Notes: a model not told the origin generated them from the sequence alone. A DNA stretch of 64,000 nucleotides from an uncultured Paracoccaceae bacterium (GCA_947503175.1 CANNCO010000003.1:255501-319500), one strand, 5' to 3'. Numbered from the stretch's first letter, positions 46,355 to 56,062 are shown. Numbers and translations are program-made.

Positions 46355-47053
46355 ATGAAAGACACATCAACCCTGACGATCGGCCAGCGCTGGCCCAGCA
46401 CCAACCCCGATGTCATCCAGCTCTACTCCTTTCCCACGCCGAACGGCGTTAAGATTTCGATCGCGCTGGAAGAGATGGGGCTGGACTACGAAGCCCATCG
46501 CGTGACCCTTTCGGATGCCGATGTGAAAAGCCCGGAGTTCCTGTCGCTGAACCCGAATAACAAGATCCCCGCCATCGTCGATCCGAACGGCCCGGACGGA
46601 AATCCGCTACCGCTGTTCGAATCCGGGGCGATCCTGATCTACCTTGCCGAAAAGACCGGAAAGCTCATGGGCTCGACCCCGGCCCGGAAATACGAGACGA
46701 TCCAGTGGCTGATGTTCCAGATGGGCGGCGTGGGGCCGATGTTCGGCCAGCTCGGGTTCTTCGTGAAGTTCGCAGGTAGCGAGGTCAAGGACCCGATCCC
46801 GCGCGAACGCTATATCAACGAGGCAAAGCGGCTTCTGAACGTTCTTAACAAGCAGCTAGAGGGCCGCGACTGGGTCACCGGAGAGTATTCGATCGCAGAT
46901 ATCGCCATCGCACCTTGGCTGCGCGGCCTCGATTTCTACGGTGCGCGCGAGATGGTGGGCTGGACGGACTATCCCAACGTCGTCGCCTATCTCGACCGTT
47001 TCCTCGAACGCCCCGCCGTCAAGATCGGTCTGGACACGCCACCGCGCGACTAG
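46355..47053 (+). CDS. Glutathione S-transferase, YfcG/YghU type
   Basis: A 232-residue thiol-disulfide type GST. The thioredoxin-like domain reads LYSFPTPNGVKISIALEEMGLDYEAHRV (its key element TPNGVK takes the active-site place), with the cis-proline in NPNNKIPAIVDP and ESGAILIYLAEKTG for glutathione binding. The C-terminal helical domain contains MGGVGPMFGQLGFF and YSIADIAIAPWLRGL. Members such as YfcG and YghU reduce disulfides with glutathione. A strong terminator follows, and it is divergent from mscL. Confidence 0.92.
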   Translation: MKDTSTLTIGQRWPSTNPDVIQLYSFPTPNGVKISIALEEMGLDYEAHRVTLSDADVKSPEFLSLNPNNKIPAIVDPNGPDGNPLPLFESGAILIYLAEKTGKLMGSTPARKYETIQWLMFQMGGVGPMFGQLGFFVKFAGSEVKDPIPRERYINEAKRLLNVLNKQLEGRDWVTGEYSIADIAIAPWLRGLDFYGAREMVGWTDYPNVVAYLDRFLERPAVKIGLDTPPRD

Positions 47054-47059
47054 GCCGAA

Positions 47060-47095
47060 AGCGCTTGCCGGTGAAAACGGGCAAGCGCTGCTTTT
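47060..47095 (+). terminator. Rho-independent terminator after the GST gene
   Basis: A ten-base perfect stem, AGCGCTTGCC (47060-47069) with GGCAAGCGCT (47080-47089), followed by GCTTTT. It lies seven bases after the GST stop. Confidence 0.9.
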
Positions 47096-47134
47096 CACCC
47101 GCGGGCTGAACCGCCGGTGTCGGCCGCAGCCGCC

Positions 47135-49102
47135 TCAAAACCGCCAGTTCACCTCGATCTCGGCACCGTAGCTCTCCCGATCAGATGCAAAGAGCCCATC
47201 CTTCCAGACACCGATATCATAACCGAATGCGCCATCCGACGGGCGCGTCAGCCCAAGGTCGACCCGCGCCCGACCGCCGTCAAGCACGTCGTTCCCGCCT
47301 TGTTGCTTGGCATAGATCCCGGTGATTCCGGCGACAAACTCCGTGCCCGACGTGTCTTCGAGCGGGATCGCCCAGTCAAAGCCACCCTCCAGTTCAGTCA
47401 GTTCCACATGTTGCCCGGACACGAGGTTCGAAAGCGCATCTGTGTAGTCCTCGGACCGGTCGGACACATAGGCAAACCCGGCAAGTGGGCGCAGTTCGCC
47501 CACTTGCATTGCGACCGCCCCGGAGACGTTCAGCATCGCCAGAATGCGGGTGCTTTCGAACGTGTCGACATATGTACCGAACGGCGAGATGTCGTTCTCG
47601 GTTCGCCCCCAAAGCAGGCGCGCATCAAGATCCACCTCGCCATGGCGCGCCACGTAATATGGGCCAATCAGCCACCCGACCCCATCGACCGTGGCGATCC
47701 CGTCCTCAAACTCGTTCCGGTCGATCTGCATCATCACGCCCAGAAGCCTGTCTGGGCGAAGCCGGGTATGCGCCCCGAAGCTCAGGTTCGTATAGCTGCT
47801 GGTCGCGCCTTCGATATCGGACCATTGCGCATCGAGCGCCGCCCAGACGTCCCCGTTGGCACCCGTGAACAGGCGTACATTTCCGATCCCCTGGGTGACG
47901 CTTACCGATCCCGTGGCATCGCGCCTGTCAAGCAGATGGCCAAGTTTCTGCTGTGCCCCGATCAGGGCTGTGGCACGGGCGCCCATATAGCTGCGAATGA
48001 GCGCCTCGGTCACCGCTGATCGCGCGAATGTGCCGGTCACCGAGGCCGCGGCGCTTGGCATGCCCGTGCTGTCCAAGACAGCGCCGGCGGCAACGCTGAC
48101 GGTCACATCCTCGTCACCCGCGATCGAGAGCTGCGCGGTCCAGACCTGGGGCCCTCCGGAAAGGCCCGACAGCGTGCCACCCGTCACGGTGATGTCACCC
48201 GCGCCAAAGCCCGTCACATTCTCTGCCCAATCGAATGTGACTGTCGCGGACTGCGCGGACCGGAACTGATCCGGAACACCGGTGATGGTGACGACGGGCG
48301 CGGTTCCATCCATCACGACGCCGTTCAACGTGTTTGACGTTCTGTTGGTGCTTCGTACGCCATGGGTCGTTGTGCCCTCTCGCAGCCGAACCGACACAGG
48401 CCCGGGGCCATCGGGGATTACCAAAGCGGTGAAATCGGTGCCGCTGCCCTGGATATCGGACACGGTGGCATTCGTTGTTTCAAAGTCCGATGGCTCTAGC
48501 CCGGTAACCTCAAGATCGTAGAGTGTTCTGAAGTTGATATTGATCCTGTCGCCGGCCGGTCCGAGGGGATTGGCGAGCCCGTTTATTCCCACACCTGCGT
48601 CGGGGTAGTCGATGCGGGCCGTGGCGGCACTGGCCGCAATCCCCGTTGCATCGCCGTTGACGTCGAAGACATATTCAAGATCGGTGCCGTTAAAGAAGGT
48701 GGTTCTGATCGTACAGGTCGTCGCCATGGGCGGAGTTCCATCGACAACGCGCCTGAATCCCCCGGCCAGACCAGCCGTGAGCCCGGTACACTCCAAAAGG
48801 CCGTCGACCGGGCCTTCGGCGGTAGGCCCTCGTGCGGTGACGTCTACGCCAAGAGCACCGTCGTCGAAGACCCTCAGGACTACCTGAACATTGTCAGCGG
48901 CTGGAGAAACCTCTGTGCAGGTCTGCCTGACAAGGTCGATGTAGTAGGATACCCGATCAGACGTCGAGAATGCGGGGCAGTCGATATCTGCAGCCGCCGA
49001 GCCCGGCACCCAGATGGCCCCTGTCAAAGCCAAAGCTCCGACAGCCAGCCAATTCCGGGCATTCACGAGACGAGCAGCACAATCGGACAAGGAAATACGC
49101 AT
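47135..49102 (-). CDS. Autotransporter-like surface protein with a bacterial Ig-like domain
   Basis: A 655-residue exported protein. A long leader (hydrophobic part WLAVGALALTGAIWVPGSAAA) is followed by a cysteine-containing N-terminal region, then one Ig-like unit of about 95 residues (PVVTITGVPDQFRSAQSATV, ENVTGFGAGDITVTGG, ending VTGTFARS) close to the Big_12 type. The last ~270 residues alternate beta-strands and end in ...EVNWRF, a terminal phenylalanine expected of an outer-membrane barrel (autotransporter type). It could display its Ig part at the cell surface, for adhesion perhaps. The substrate or partner is unknown. Confidence 0.78.
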   Translation of the reverse strand: MRISLSDCAARLVNARNWLAVGALALTGAIWVPGSAAADIDCPAFSTSDRVSYYIDLVRQTCTEVSPAADNVQVVLRVFDDGALGVDVTARGPTAEGPVDGLLECTGLTAGLAGGFRRVVDGTPPMATTCTIRTTFFNGTDLEYVFDVNGDATGIAASAATARIDYPDAGVGINGLANPLGPAGDRININFRTLYDLEVTGLEPSDFETTNATVSDIQGSGTDFTALVIPDGPGPVSVRLREGTTTHGVRSTNRTSNTLNGVVMDGTAPVVTITGVPDQFRSAQSATVTFDWAENVTGFGAGDITVTGGTLSGLSGGPQVWTAQLSIAGDEDVTVSVAAGAVLDSTGMPSAAASVTGTFARSAVTEALIRSYMGARATALIGAQQKLGHLLDRRDATGSVSVTQGIGNVRLFTGANGDVWAALDAQWSDIEGATSSYTNLSFGAHTRLRPDRLLGVMMQIDRNEFEDGIATVDGVGWLIGPYYVARHGEVDLDARLLWGRTENDISPFGTYVDTFESTRILAMLNVSGAVAMQVGELRPLAGFAYVSDRSEDYTDALSNLVSGQHVELTELEGGFDWAIPLEDTSGTEFVAGITGIYAKQQGGNDVLDGGRARVDLGLTRPSDGAFGYDIGVWKDGLFASDRESYGAEIEVNWRF

Positions 49103-49493
49103 GTTTCCAACACTCCAAAAATCAGAGCCGCGCCTGCAAAGCGCGCAGCAGAGTTTTTGGCCATGTCCTGCGACGGAGGAGGGGCATGCCCCTCCCGGAT
49201 CATCCCGATGCCGTCATCTTACCGATGGGGCCTGAACCACCGGAGTTTCTCAGGTGCCGGCAGAATTCCGCCTAACTCCGCATCGGGCAACAGGATTAGT
49301 TAATGCGCTTGCCAATTGTGTCGGGGCGGCCACATATCTCGACTTTGGGTTGCATGATCTTTCCGAGATCGCGTCTGCGACGTGGGGCAAAACCGTGCGG
49401 CGACTGACCCATCTCTCGACCCGCTGAACCCGCCCATCTCAGAAGAAGCCATCGGATGACGGCCACCAGCCCACAACTGACGAACATGCATCG
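49103..49493. other. Gene-free stretch of 391 bases
   Basis: Between the surface-protein start and map. Short open frames on both strands here have no ribosome-binding site and read like out-of-frame sequence. The only structure I see is a 16-base perfect palindrome at 49179-49194 (GAGGGGCA mirrored). The promoter of the surface-protein gene should lie in its left part. Confidence 0.6.
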
Positions 49494-50243
49494 TCAGCCC
49501 GGCAACGTCACGACGATAGCCCGGCGGTCTGTGGCGACGACCGTGTGTTCATACTGCACGGCGGGGGCACGCGGCTCGCTGTAAAGCGTCCAGCCATCCT
49601 CCCCGCCATTGGCCCAAAGCCCACCGGTTGACAGAAACGGCTCGACAGTCAGCACAAGCCCCTTGTTGATCCGGCGCGTGTCGCCGCGCGTGGGCCAGGT
49701 CGCGATCTCGCCGGGATACTCGTGCAACGACCGCCCCACGCCATGGCTGGCGAGGTTGCGGATCAGCGTATATCCGCGATCCGACGCAAAGCGGCCAATG
49801 GCCTTACCGATGCCCGCAAGGGGCTTGTCGCTGCCGACCTGCGAGATGCCGATCTGCATGGCGCGTTTCCCGTCGCGGCAAAGACGGTCCAGCGACGGAC
49901 GCACCGGCGCCACACGATATGTCGCCCCGGTATCGGCAAAGAAACCGTCCTTCGAGGCCGAAACGTCGATATTGACCAGATCGCCCGGCGCGATCACCCG
50001 GTCACCGGGAACCCCATGGGCGATTTCCTCGTTCACACTGATGCAGGTTGCTCCGGGGAACCCATAGCTGGCCTCCGGCGCGGGCACGGCGTCCTCCAGA
50101 TCCAAAAGCCTGCGACCGATCTCGTCCAGCTCCCGGGTGGTCATGCCGGGTTCCATCGCTTGCGCCATGGCCCGCATGGTATTGGCGACAATCCGGCCGA
50201 TATCCTTCAGCCCGTCCAGTTCGTCTTGCTTCGTAATCGTCAT
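49494..50243 (-). CDS. map: Type I methionine aminopeptidase
   Basis: A 249-residue metallopeptidase that removes N-terminal methionine. The five metal ligands can be placed: aspartates in VNIDVSASKDGFFADTGATY, histidine in LASHGVGRSLHEYP, glutamate in LTVEPFLS and glutamate in YEHTVVAT. The usual D-x10-D spacing is kept. It follows the DUF4329 lipoprotein gene by coordinate and is on the same strand, 92 bases further on, so it may have its own promoter. It may be an additional copy, since many alphaproteobacteria carry more than one map gene. Confidence 0.93.
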   Translation of the reverse strand: MTITKQDELDGLKDIGRIVANTMRAMAQAMEPGMTTRELDEIGRRLLDLEDAVPAPEASYGFPGATCISVNEEIAHGVPGDRVIAPGDLVNIDVSASKDGFFADTGATYRVAPVRPSLDRLCRDGKRAMQIGISQVGSDKPLAGIGKAIGRFASDRGYTLIRNLASHGVGRSLHEYPGEIATWPTRGDTRRINKGLVLTVEPFLSTGGLWANGGEDGWTLYSEPRAPAVQYEHTVVATDRRAIVVTLPG

Positions 50244-50335
50244 TCTTCGATCCCTTCCAGGGTCGCAGACAGTCTAACGACGCATGTCGGGAATTTCCCC
50301 TATTACAAGCCCTTACCAACCCTGCCTGGCGCGCT

Positions 50336-50872
50336 CTACCTACCCTCCCGGCGGCGCAGCGCCTCAAGGCTGTACTCCGCCTCGATCCGACCCGCGCGCC
50401 CATGAACAAACTCCGGATCGACAAAGACACAGCCCACCCCGCAGACCTGCCGGGCCACGCCCGTTTCGCCATCGACACGCCAGACCCGCCCCCCGGGGGT
50501 CGAGACATAGCCGTCGATCATGTCGGACATATCGCCCGCCACGTCATCGCTGGACGGCACTTCCGAATCCGCCATCTGATCGAACGCCGCATGGGTGTGG
50601 TAGCTGGCCAGAACCTCGATCTCCTCGGGCCAGTCGATCTCGCATCCGAACGCCGTTCCCTGAACCGGGGCGGTGGCAACCATCTGCCCCGTCCCATCGC
50701 GCCCCAAAAAGCCGCAATACTCGCGGTTTTCCCGGATTGAAAGCGGCTGAAGCCCGTCAAGAAACGCAACTGCCTGTGTCGTCAGATCGCCGTCACCGGT
50801 CAGGGCCACCGGCGGTTCCTGCAGTTGACAGGCCGCGACCGCCGCCATCGCCACAAATGCAAAAAGGCGCAT
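50336..50872 (-). CDS. DUF4329 (JAB-like) lipoprotein
   Basis: A 178-residue protein with a short lipoprotein-like leader (MRLFAFVAMAAVAAC). The central block VLASYHTHAAFDQMADSEVPSSDDVAGDM contains HxH followed by serine and aspartate, resembling the metal centre of JAB/MPN isopeptidases (HxH-x-S-x2-D), as in DUF4329. GYVSTPGGRVWRVDGETG follows. A peptide- or amide-bond hydrolase acting in the periplasm is possible. Its ATG overlaps the TPR gene stop (TGATG), so it is translationally coupled to it. Confidence 0.72.
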   Translation of the reverse strand: MRLFAFVAMAAVAACQLQEPPVALTGDGDLTTQAVAFLDGLQPLSIRENREYCGFLGRDGTGQMVATAPVQGTAFGCEIDWPEEIEVLASYHTHAAFDQMADSEVPSSDDVAGDMSDMIDGYVSTPGGRVWRVDGETGVARQVCGVGCVFVDPEFVHGRAGRIEAEYSLEALRRREGR

Positions 50873-52536
50873 CAGGCCACCTCCATCGCGGCCTGCGCAC
50901 AGAAACAGGAGGCGGCCACCGCGCGGTCCGCCCGCGCCTCGGCGATATCAAGCTGCTGGCGGATCTGCACGATCTCCGTCGCTTCGCCCCGCGCCCGAAG
51001 ACAATCATGGAGGCCGCGCAACGCCCAGACGTTTCCGGGATGCACAGTGGCACGGCTCAGCTGACCGCCAAGGCCCAGATCCTCGCGATAAACCGCTTCG
51101 GCCTCCGCCACATGGCCCTGCTCGAACAAGAGCGCACCCAGCGCGTGCCGCGACGGCTGCATCCAGCCCCATGGTTCGTCATAGGGCAGGTGATCCTCGA
51201 TCCGCACTGCCGCGCGCAGGCTCTCAAACGCCGCGTCATACTCCGTTTTGCGATAGGCGATCTCGCCCCGCAGCATGGCTTGGGCAATCGCCAGCAAGTC
51301 CACCAACCGGTTATTGTGCAAAAGCCGCGTTTCCGGCACCCGGGCCTTCGCCGCCAGAAACGCCTGCTCCTCGGCCTCTGCCGCCGCCACGTTGCCAAGG
51401 GCCGCATGGGCCACGCCGCGCGCATAATGCACATGGGCCGTCAGCGTGCAGAACAGCTCCGGGTCCTCGGGCAGATCCAGCGCCACAGCCTCCCGCCACC
51501 TGCCGAAACGCACCAGCACATGGGGCTCGAAACTCAGATAGCTTTCGAAGTAATCCGCCATCGGCGGGCTTTCGATCCGCAGCATCTCGTCAGGCGTCGT
51601 CTCGGCCATCCCGCGCACCGCCTCCATGGCCGGGTCGAACTGACCCAGAAACATCGCGCCATAGATGACGAAATGGTAGTTGTGCTGGCGATAGCCGGTA
51701 TAGATGTTCATCGCCCCGTCCCGCTCATAAGCCTTCAGGTCGGCCTGAATCGCCTGCTGGTTCCAATGCACGACATCCCGGTACTGCCCGCACAGAACAT
51801 CGATATGGGTCGGCATATGCACCAGATGGCCCGCATCCGGCACCAGCGTGCGCAGCACATCAGCGGCCTTCAGCGCCCGCTCGGGCACGGGCGACATCTC
51901 CATCAGATGCACGTAAAGGTGCAAAAGTCCCGGATGCGACCAGACCTTGGGGTCGTTGTCCAAAGCGTCTTCACAAACCCGCTGCGCTTCCTCCGTGTCC
52001 GCCCCTTCGGCGGGCGTGCCGCGGGCCAGATCCCACATCTTCCAAGGCGTCCGGTTCATCATCGCCTCGACCAGAACCGTCCGAACCTCAAGGCTCTCGG
52101 GATGCCCGGCAAAGGCCGCCCGCATGGCATCGGCGAATGCGTCGTTCCAGGGCTCCATGTCGTCGACCGGCGTGGCTTGCGGATATCGCGCGGGCAAGGC
52201 GCGGATCAACGCGGCTTCGACCCCCGTCACACCGTCCGACAGCGCCATGGCCTTCCCCGTCGCCTCATGCGCGGCAGCCAGCGCCCCGCTCCGGCTCTCA
52301 TCATCGAACAGATGCCACGGCATGTTGTAATTCGGACCACCGGCATAGGCGATGCCCCACCATGCCATCGCACAATCGGGGTCTGCCTCCACCGCCCGCT
52401 CGTAACAGCGCACGGCTTCTTCATGATGAAACCCGTAGGTCCAGATCAGGCCCCGGTCGAACCAGCGCTGCGCCAACTCGGACGTGGTCGTGACAGGGCA
52501 ACTATAGGCGCCCAGATCATAGGGATATTCGTCCAT
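50872..52536 (-). CDS. Tetratricopeptide-repeat protein
   Basis: A 554-residue soluble protein without signal peptide. The N-terminus AQRWFDRGLIWTYGFHHEEAVRCYERAVEADPDCAMAWWGIAYAGGPNYN defines a widespread TPR family of unknown role (TPR units around residues 20-80, then 200-500). AAGGGA lies before the ATG at 52536. The rest is helical with further TPR-like units (AHVHYARGVAHAALGNVAAAEAEEQAFL). It is the middle of a compact minus-strand run behind ilvD and is coupled to the DUF4329 lipoprotein. It probably acts as a scaffold. Confidence 0.85.
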   Translation of the reverse strand: MDEYPYDLGAYSCPVTTTSELAQRWFDRGLIWTYGFHHEEAVRCYERAVEADPDCAMAWWGIAYAGGPNYNMPWHLFDDESRSGALAAAHEATGKAMALSDGVTGVEAALIRALPARYPQATPVDDMEPWNDAFADAMRAAFAGHPESLEVRTVLVEAMMNRTPWKMWDLARGTPAEGADTEEAQRVCEDALDNDPKVWSHPGLLHLYVHLMEMSPVPERALKAADVLRTLVPDAGHLVHMPTHIDVLCGQYRDVVHWNQQAIQADLKAYERDGAMNIYTGYRQHNYHFVIYGAMFLGQFDPAMEAVRGMAETTPDEMLRIESPPMADYFESYLSFEPHVLVRFGRWREAVALDLPEDPELFCTLTAHVHYARGVAHAALGNVAAAEAEEQAFLAAKARVPETRLLHNNRLVDLLAIAQAMLRGEIAYRKTEYDAAFESLRAAVRIEDHLPYDEPWGWMQPSRHALGALLFEQGHVAEAEAVYREDLGLGGQLSRATVHPGNVWALRGLHDCLRARGEATEIVQIRQQLDIAEARADRAVAASCFCAQAAMEVA

Positions 52537-52572
52537 CGGATGTTCCCTTCACGCCCGGTCGGACATCCAGGC

Positions 52573-52944
52573 CTATTCGCCCTCGTTCATGTGCCGCCGG
52601 AACGCACGTTTCAGCATGTCCAGTTCCGCCCGCAGCAATGCCACTTCGGACCGGATGTCCTCGTCCAGAACCGCGCCTGCGAGGATCGTGAAAGACCCCA
52701 CCGCATCGCCCGATCCCTCGTCCCGGATCACGATGGTCTGCAACCCGTCCGACAGAACCTCGCTCGGGACCGCCAGCTTCAGCGCCCAAAGCCCGTCTCC
52801 CTCGGGTTTCAACTCCAGCGCCGGCAACGCCATATCCCCCGACCAGGCCGTCAGATCGGGTGCGGCATCCAGACCCTCGACCCGTGCCTGCCCGTGCCAG
52901 ACGCCCGACCGCAGCGTGGTCCCGGTGACGGTGACCGCGCTCAC
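52573..52944 (-). CDS. Hypothetical protein of 123 residues
   Basis: Not recognised. The N-terminal ~90 residues look like a beta-sandwich (VTVTGTTLRSGVWHGQARVEG, WALKLAVPSEVLSDGLQTIVI); the end is a short coiled helix (RSEVALLRAELDMLKRAF). Its start overlaps the stop of the DUF6478-like gene by four bases (ATGA), and it is 36 bases before the TPR gene, so it is surely part of the same operon. The helix may bring it to a partner in that operon. Confidence 0.72.
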   Translation of the reverse strand: MSAVTVTGTTLRSGVWHGQARVEGLDAAPDLTAWSGDMALPALELKPEGDGLWALKLAVPSEVLSDGLQTIVIRDEGSGDAVGSFTILAGAVLDEDIRSEVALLRAELDMLKRAFRRHMNEGE

Positions 52945-53720
52945 AACTCGGCCCTCGGGCGGCGCGACATGGTGACATCGCGAAACAGAACCCGGTTCAT
53001 CTCCGGTCCTTCAAGGATCAGATCGACCCAGGCCCGCGTGACCATTCCCTCGTCGATCGACGAATAGCCAAGGTCGAACTCCAGTTCCTGACGCGCGTCT
53101 TTCAGGGTGCCTTCCAGCACGAACTGTTCGGTATTGGGTCCGTGACGCACGTTCAGCCGGGCAAAGAACTCCAGCGGCTGTTCAGCAGCGATATCCAGCG
53201 TGACGCCGATCACGTGGCGGCGTTTCAGACCGTCCGACCCGTCATCGGGCAGTTCCACCGCAAGGCTCAGGAACGACCCCTCGAACCCCAGCACATCCAG
53301 CGCCAGGGCATAGGGCGCGCCATCCTCCGTTCCGGTATTGCGGACCTGATGCAGATTGCATTCCATCAGCGGGCAGTCATGGAACAGCTTTGTATCGGGC
53401 GATACCTCGGTCCCATCGGCGGCAGCGGCGTGACCCGTTGGGAAAACCGGCCCGGCCCACGGCGTTGGCCGCCACGCCCAGTCGGCGTGAAGCGGCAGGG
53501 CCAGCCGGCCCGCCGCTTCGTCGGGCTGCGACAGGCGCGCCTCGACCAGATGCAATGCCCGATCCAGCCTGGTGCGCAGGCTGCGCGCCCTAAACCGCAG
53601 GTTCTCCAGCGATGCCAGATCAAGCGCACCCGCCATCTCGGCGGCCCGCTCCCAGCGGCGTTCGGCCCGGCGGTCCAGCGCCTCTGCCACTTCCCGCCGC
53701 AGACCTGCCGCCACCGTCAT
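52941..53720 (-). CDS. DUF6478-like protein
   Basis: A 259-residue soluble protein starting at the ATG at 53720, with GGAG nine bases before it. A helical N-terminal third (LRREVAEALDRRAERRWERAAEMA and LRTRLDRALHLVEARL) precedes a beta-rich domain with WAWRPTPWAGP, TKLFHDCPLMECNLHQVRN and VTRAWVDLILEGPEMNRVLFRDVTMSRRPRAEL. I relate it to DUF6478, found in Rhodobacteraceae; function unknown. It is in the operon downstream of ilvD, and overlaps the 123-residue protein by four bases. Confidence 0.7.
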   Translation of the reverse strand: MTVAAGLRREVAEALDRRAERRWERAAEMAGALDLASLENLRFRARSLRTRLDRALHLVEARLSQPDEAAGRLALPLHADWAWRPTPWAGPVFPTGHAAAADGTEVSPDTKLFHDCPLMECNLHQVRNTGTEDGAPYALALDVLGFEGSFLSLAVELPDDGSDGLKRRHVIGVTLDIAAEQPLEFFARLNVRHGPNTEQFVLEGTLKDARQELEFDLGYSSIDEGMVTRAWVDLILEGPEMNRVLFRDVTMSRRPRAEL

Positions 53721-53724
53721 GCGT

Positions 53725-54348
53725 CTATGCTCCGTTCTCGGCCCGGATGCGGGCGGCAAAGGCATCAAGGACCGAAAGCCCCGCATCCTCCGAAATCGGC
53801 GCCTCCTCGAAACCCACGACCGATACGGTCAAAAGGCGATCTTTCACGCCAAAGAGCGCCCGCCAGTAATCCGGCGCCACGCCAATCTGCCCGCCCGAAC
53901 TGTCACGCGCATGGATGTAAAGGGTATCACCCCGAACCTGCGTCTCAAGAACATCCACCGTCTCGGCCCGCCCGCTGCGGCTCAGTGCGGCACGGCCGTC
54001 GGGCGTTTCGATAAACGCCGCCATCTCGGACAGCATATCACGCACCGCCGCCTCTTCGGCCCAGCCGTTGGAAACCGTCACGGTCAGAAGCCCCGGCACA
54101 CCCGGCGACGGCTGCCTCGGATTGCGGGAAATCGCGGCACAGCTTCCCAGAAGGACAAAAGCCCGGTCGCCACTATCGCGGCTCGCACCCCGGTCGACAC
54201 AAAACCCCGGCGGCCCCGAAATGACAACGCTGTCGCCGGCCACGACGATGCTTTGGGGCGCGGCACGCCCGACCTCGATCCCATCCGCGCAACCGGTCAG
54301 GGCCAGAACGGCCCCGGCCAAAAGAACCCTAAAGCTTAAAGTAGTCAT
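53725..54348 (-). CDS. Hypothetical lipoprotein
   Basis: A 207-residue protein with a lipobox leader ([20 protein letters not shown]). The mature part is beta-rich ([23 protein letters not shown], a paired cysteine later in [33 protein letters not shown]). No family recognised. The start overlaps the ilvD end by 20 bases, and it stops five bases before the DUF6478-like gene, so it is transcribed with ilvD. It is likely in the envelope. Confidence 0.72.
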   Translation of the reverse strand: MTTLSFRVLLAGAVLALTGCADGIEVGRAAPQSIVVAGDSVVISGPPGFCVDRGASRDSGDRAFVLLGSCAAISRNPRQPSPGVPGLLTVTVSNGWAEEAAVRDMLSEMAAFIETPDGRAALSRSGRAETVDVLETQVRGDTLYIHARDSSGGQIGVAPDYWRALFGVKDRLLTVSVVGFEEAPISEDAGLSVLDAFAARIRAENGA

Positions 54349-56062
54349 GCTTCTCCGCGTTCGCACCGGGATGGGTGACCGCACCCAGACGGGTCGGCCC
54401 GACAAGCTGAGCATATTTCCAAAGTGCGCCCGAAGCGTAAATGGTCTCACGCGGTCCCACCCACTTGTCCTTGCGTGCGGCCAGTTCGTCCTCCGACAGC
54501 GCCACGCTGATCTCGCCCTTGATCGCGTCGATGGTAATCACATCGCCGTTTTCGATCAACGCAATCGGCCCGCAATGCGCAGCTTCCGGCCCGATATGGC
54601 CGACGCAGAACCCCCGCGTCGCGCCCGAGAACCGGCCGTCGGTGATCAGCGCCACCTTCTTGCCCATGCCCTGACCCGAAATCGCTGCCGTCGTCGCCAG
54701 CATCTCGCGCATCCCCGGGCCGCCTGCCGGGCCTTCATTGCGGATAACGATCACTTCGCCTGCCTCGTAGGTCCGCGATTTCACAGCGGCAAAGGCGTCT
54801 TCCTCGCATTCGAACACCCGCGCCGGGCCGGTAAAGACCTGCTGGTCCTCACCGATGCCCGCGACCTTCACGATGGCCCCGTCGGGTGCCAGATTGCCCT
54901 TCAGGCCAACGACACCGCCCGTCGGCGTAATCGGCTTGTCGATGGGATAGATCACGCGGCCATCGGCCTCATGCTCGATCAGATCAAGCTCTTCGCCAAT
55001 GCTGCGGCCCGTCACGGTAATGCAGTCTTCATGCATCAGGCCGGCACGGCGCAACTCCTTCATGACGACCGGCACGCCGCCGACCTCGTAGAGGTCCTTC
55101 GCCACATATTGCCCGCCGGGTTTCAGATCGACGAAATAAGGCGTGTCGCGGAAGATCTCGCACACATCGTCCAGACTGAAATCGATACCCGCCTCGTGGG
55201 CAATCGCGGGCAGGTGCAGACCCGCATTGGTCGACCCGCCGGTGCAGGCCACGACCCGCGCGGCATTCTGAAGGCTCTTGAGTGTCACGATATCCCGTGC
55301 CCGAATGCCCTTTTCGATCAGCGCCATCACGGCCTCGCCCGAGGCCACGCCATAGGCATCCCGGCTTTCATAGGGCGCAGGCGCACCGGATGAGTTCGGC
55401 AAGGCAAGCCCCATCGCCTCGGACACACAGGCCATCGTGTTCGCGGTGAACTGACCGCCACAGGCCCCCGCCGACGGGCAGGCCACGCGCTCCAGCGTGC
55501 GCAGCGCCTCGTCCGACATGTTGCCCGCCTGATGCTGGCCCACGGCCTCGAACACGTCCTGAATGGTCACGTCCTTGCCGTCCAGCCGGCCCGGCAGGAT
55601 CGACCCGCCATAGATGAAGACGCTGGGCACGTTCAGACGCACCATCGCCATCATCATCCCCGGCAGCGACTTGTCACAGCCCGCAAGACCCACGATCGCG
55701 TCATAGCAATGGCCGCGCATGGTCAGTTCGACCGTGTCGGCAATCGCCTCGCGGCTGGGCAGCGACGACCGCATACCTTCATGCCCCATGGCAATGCCGT
55801 CGGTCACCGTGATCGTCGTGAACTCGCGCGGCGTGCCGTTGGCGTGCTTCACGCCCAGTTTCACGGCCTGCGCCTGCCGGTTCAGCGAGATGTTACAGGG
55901 CGCCGCCTCGTTCCAGCAGGTGGCAACGCCGACGAAAGGCTGGGCAATCTCTTCCTCGCTCAACCCCATGGCATAATAGTACGACCGATGCGGTGCCCGC
56001 GATGGGCCCTCGGTGACATGGCGGCTGGGCAGTCTGGACTTGTCCCATTCCTTGTTCTGCAT
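54329..56062 (-). CDS. ilvD: Dihydroxy-acid dehydratase
   Basis: A 577-residue iron-sulfur enzyme, fourth step of branched-chain amino acid synthesis. The ATG at 56062 ([19 protein letters not shown]) has GGGAG seven bases upstream. Signatures are [31 protein letters not shown] (first pattern of the IlvD/Edd family) and the [14 protein letters not shown] region, with [13 protein letters not shown] late. Cysteines in these segments bind the cluster. The downstream gene set (53725 to 50336) appears to share its transcript. Confidence 0.96.
   Translation of the reverse strand: MQNKEWDKSRLPSRHVTEGPSRAPHRSYYYAMGLSEEEIAQPFVGVATCWNEAAPCNISLNRQAQAVKLGVKHANGTPREFTTITVTDGIAMGHEGMRSSLPSREAIADTVELTMRGHCYDAIVGLAGCDKSLPGMMMAMVRLNVPSVFIYGGSILPGRLDGKDVTIQDVFEAVGQHQAGNMSDEALRTLERVACPSAGACGGQFTANTMACVSEAMGLALPNSSGAPAPYESRDAYGVASGEAVMALIEKGIRARDIVTLKSLQNAARVVACTGGSTNAGLHLPAIAHEAGIDFSLDDVCEIFRDTPYFVDLKPGGQYVAKDLYEVGGVPVVMKELRRAGLMHEDCITVTGRSIGEELDLIEHEADGRVIYPIDKPITPTGGVVGLKGNLAPDGAIVKVAGIGEDQQVFTGPARVFECEEDAFAAVKSRTYEAGEVIVIRNEGPAGGPGMREMLATTAAISGQGMGKKVALITDGRFSGATRGFCVGHIGPEAAHCGPIALIENGDVITIDAIKGEISVALSEDELAARKDKWVGPRETIYASGALWKYAQLVGPTRLGAVTHPGANAEKHDYFKL

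Noticed and set aside
49179-49194. Palindrome GAGGGGCATGCCCCTC as an operator or terminator
   Set aside because: Perfect but isolated, not near a gene end, no T run, and no known regulator; mentioned only in the gene-free stretch.
50284-53067. A 927-codon open frame on the plus strand
   Set aside because: It is antisense to four well-supported minus-strand genes (DUF4329, TPR, 123-residue protein, DUF6478-like), is rich in Arg/His/Pro and has no family motifs. Long antisense frames are common in GC-rich genomes.
54068-55393. A 441-codon plus-strand frame across ilvD
   Set aside because: Antisense to ilvD and the lipoprotein gene, both of which have clear motifs; no ribosome-binding site.
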